DNA of 64,000 nt from Solirubrobacter phytolaccae (GTDB taxonomy: Bacteria > Actinomycetota > Thermoleophilia > Solirubrobacterales > Solirubrobacteraceae), in the NCBI RefSeq assembly GCF_027587195.1, contig NZ_JAPDDP010000018.1, forward strand, positions 50,626 to 114,625, in the 5' to 3' direction. Below are positions 63,534 through 64,000 of the stretch, one piece after another. The position numbers and the translations under genes were made by a program. A model generated the notes under the pieces. The model was not told where the DNA came from and ran no database searches. It worked only from the letters and a program-made list of their open reading frames with translations. The number at the start of each line of letters is the position of its first letter. Position 1 is the first letter of the stretch.

Positions 63534-63818
63534 TCAGTCGTAGTCGATGCGGAGGAGCGCGAGCGTCCTCGGCTCCAGCTCGACCTCGTAGTCGTTGCCG
63601 AACGCCCGCAGCGTGACCTCCCACTTGTAGGCGTCGTCGACGTCGCGGCTGACGTCGACGAGCTCCCCGGGGACGATCGCCCGGGCGGCCTCGATCGCGG
63701 CGCGGGCCTGCGGGCCGGTCGGGTCGACGGGACGGTCGTCGTCCTTGAGGAAGGCGAAGAGCCCGACCAGCGCCAGGGCGACCACGAGCGCCGCGAGCGC
63801 GTACCTAGTCGTCGTCAT
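63534..63818 (-). CDS. Small membrane-anchored PepSY-like protein
   Basis: 94 aa. An N-terminal membrane segment (about 5-22) is followed by one PepSY-like fold (QARAAIEAARAIVPGELVDV, then DAYKWEVTLRAFGNDYEVEL). PepSY domains inhibit proteases or sense envelope state and often sit beside two-component systems, as here. ATG 63818 overlaps the end of the partial gene upstream by 14 bp. Confidence 0.68.
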   Translation of the reverse strand: MTTTRYALAALVVALALVGLFAFLKDDDRPVDPTGPQARAAIEAARAIVPGELVDVSRDVDDAYKWEVTLRAFGNDYEVELEPRTLALLRIDYD

Positions 63819-64000
63819 CGTCGCCCCCGTCATCGTCGTCGGTCTCGGGGCCGTCGTCATCGTCGTCATCGTCGTCCGTGACGGGCGGCGCGGTGGCCGC
63901 CGGTGGCGCCGCAGTCGCGGCGGGCGGGGCCGTGGGTGCCGGAGTGGCCGTGCGGCGCGGCCGCGGGCGCGGTGTCGCAGTCCGCTGCGGGGCCGCGGTC
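63805..64000 (-). CDS. C-terminus of an acidic low-complexity protein, cut by window edge
   Basis: An open frame entering from the right edge encodes a Pro/Ala/Thr-rich stretch (PRPRRTATPAPTAPPAATAA), followed by an Asp-rich tail (DDDDDDDDGPETDDDDGG) and a TAG at 63805-63807. Overlap with the PepSY-like start suggests one transcript. Only the tail is visible, so no function can be given; it may be a related PepSY protein. Confidence 0.55.
   Translation of the reverse strand, partial: TAAPQRTATPRPRPRRTATPAPTAPPAATAAPPAATAPPVTDDDDDDDDGPETDDDDGGDDDDD

Overview
This is a continuous, very GC-rich, gene-dense bacterial chromosome segment with 63 complete protein genes, a partial gene at each edge and one tRNA. 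There are no insertion sequences, prophage genes or CRISPR arrays. The gene set points to an actinobacterium: OmpR-type two-component systems, an actinobacterial sortase, menaquinone-linked respiration, HxlR and LuxR regulators, and GTG/TTG starts. It is not a typical high-GC actinomycete. A Bacillus-style split cytochrome bc complex, a DnaC-like helicase loader, a FlgM homologue, a LexA box of the Bacillus type and many collagen-like, RTX and CAP exported proteins fit the Thermoleophilia (Solirubrobacter/Conexibacter-like) best. That placement is inference from gene content.

Layout. 1-8336: pyrE (partial), a GCS2 ligase, a translationally coupled HAD / CPBP protease / L,D-transpeptidase set, an MscS channel, a class A penicillin-binding protein, then csp-infA-thiL. 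8361-14532: a FlgM-like protein, a sortase coupled to a degenerate M28-like membrane protein, and a response regulator / histidine kinase / HtrA operon resembling mprAB-pepD. 14605-19081: a trehalose-6-phosphate synthase family enzyme, then the S6-SSB-S18-L9 ribosomal locus, in which ssb is inverted and rpsF is separated from it by a 560-bp hairpin-rich gap. 19147-27094: a collagen-like exported protein, a small sigma factor, a giant LuxR-family ATPase, and dnaB-dnaC-purA behind a perfect LexA-type box. 27091-41001: an accessory stretch with an oxidoreductase, a class IV aminotransferase, an ABC exporter, an RTX-repeat protein, two paralogous membrane GGDEF proteins (one with a destroyed active site) flanking a CAP protein, two tandem LuxR paralogues, an MFS efflux pump with divergent HxlR regulator, and tRNA-Lys.

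41036-51425 is the most coherent block. A co-directional run of nine genes reads hemB, a fused siroheme-decarboxylase-like gene (ahbA-ahbB), hemL, a small unknown, qcrA, qcrB, qcrC-cytochrome c, menG and a polyprenyl diphosphate synthase. tatA and tatC follow on the same strand after one opposing gene. Together they make heme, build the menaquinol:cytochrome c reductase, make its quinone, and export its Tat-dependent Rieske subunit.

51596-64000: an AI-2E-type permease with a zinc ribbon, YmdB phosphodiesterase, an alkaline-phosphatase-family enzyme, DUF4126, a PLP aminotransferase coupled to D-Ala-D-Ala ligase, a large exported unknown, a bifunctional-nuclease-family protein, a solitary D12 adenine methylase, a second two-component system and a PepSY-like pair.

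The points most worth a second look are the hairpin-rich gap beside the inverted ssb, the heme/bc/menaquinone supercluster with its fused Ahb protein, two conserved genes (hemL, ymdB) that lack any ATG/GTG/TTG start, the LexA box on the dnaB promoter, and a recurrent TAGACT element a few bases upstream of start codons.
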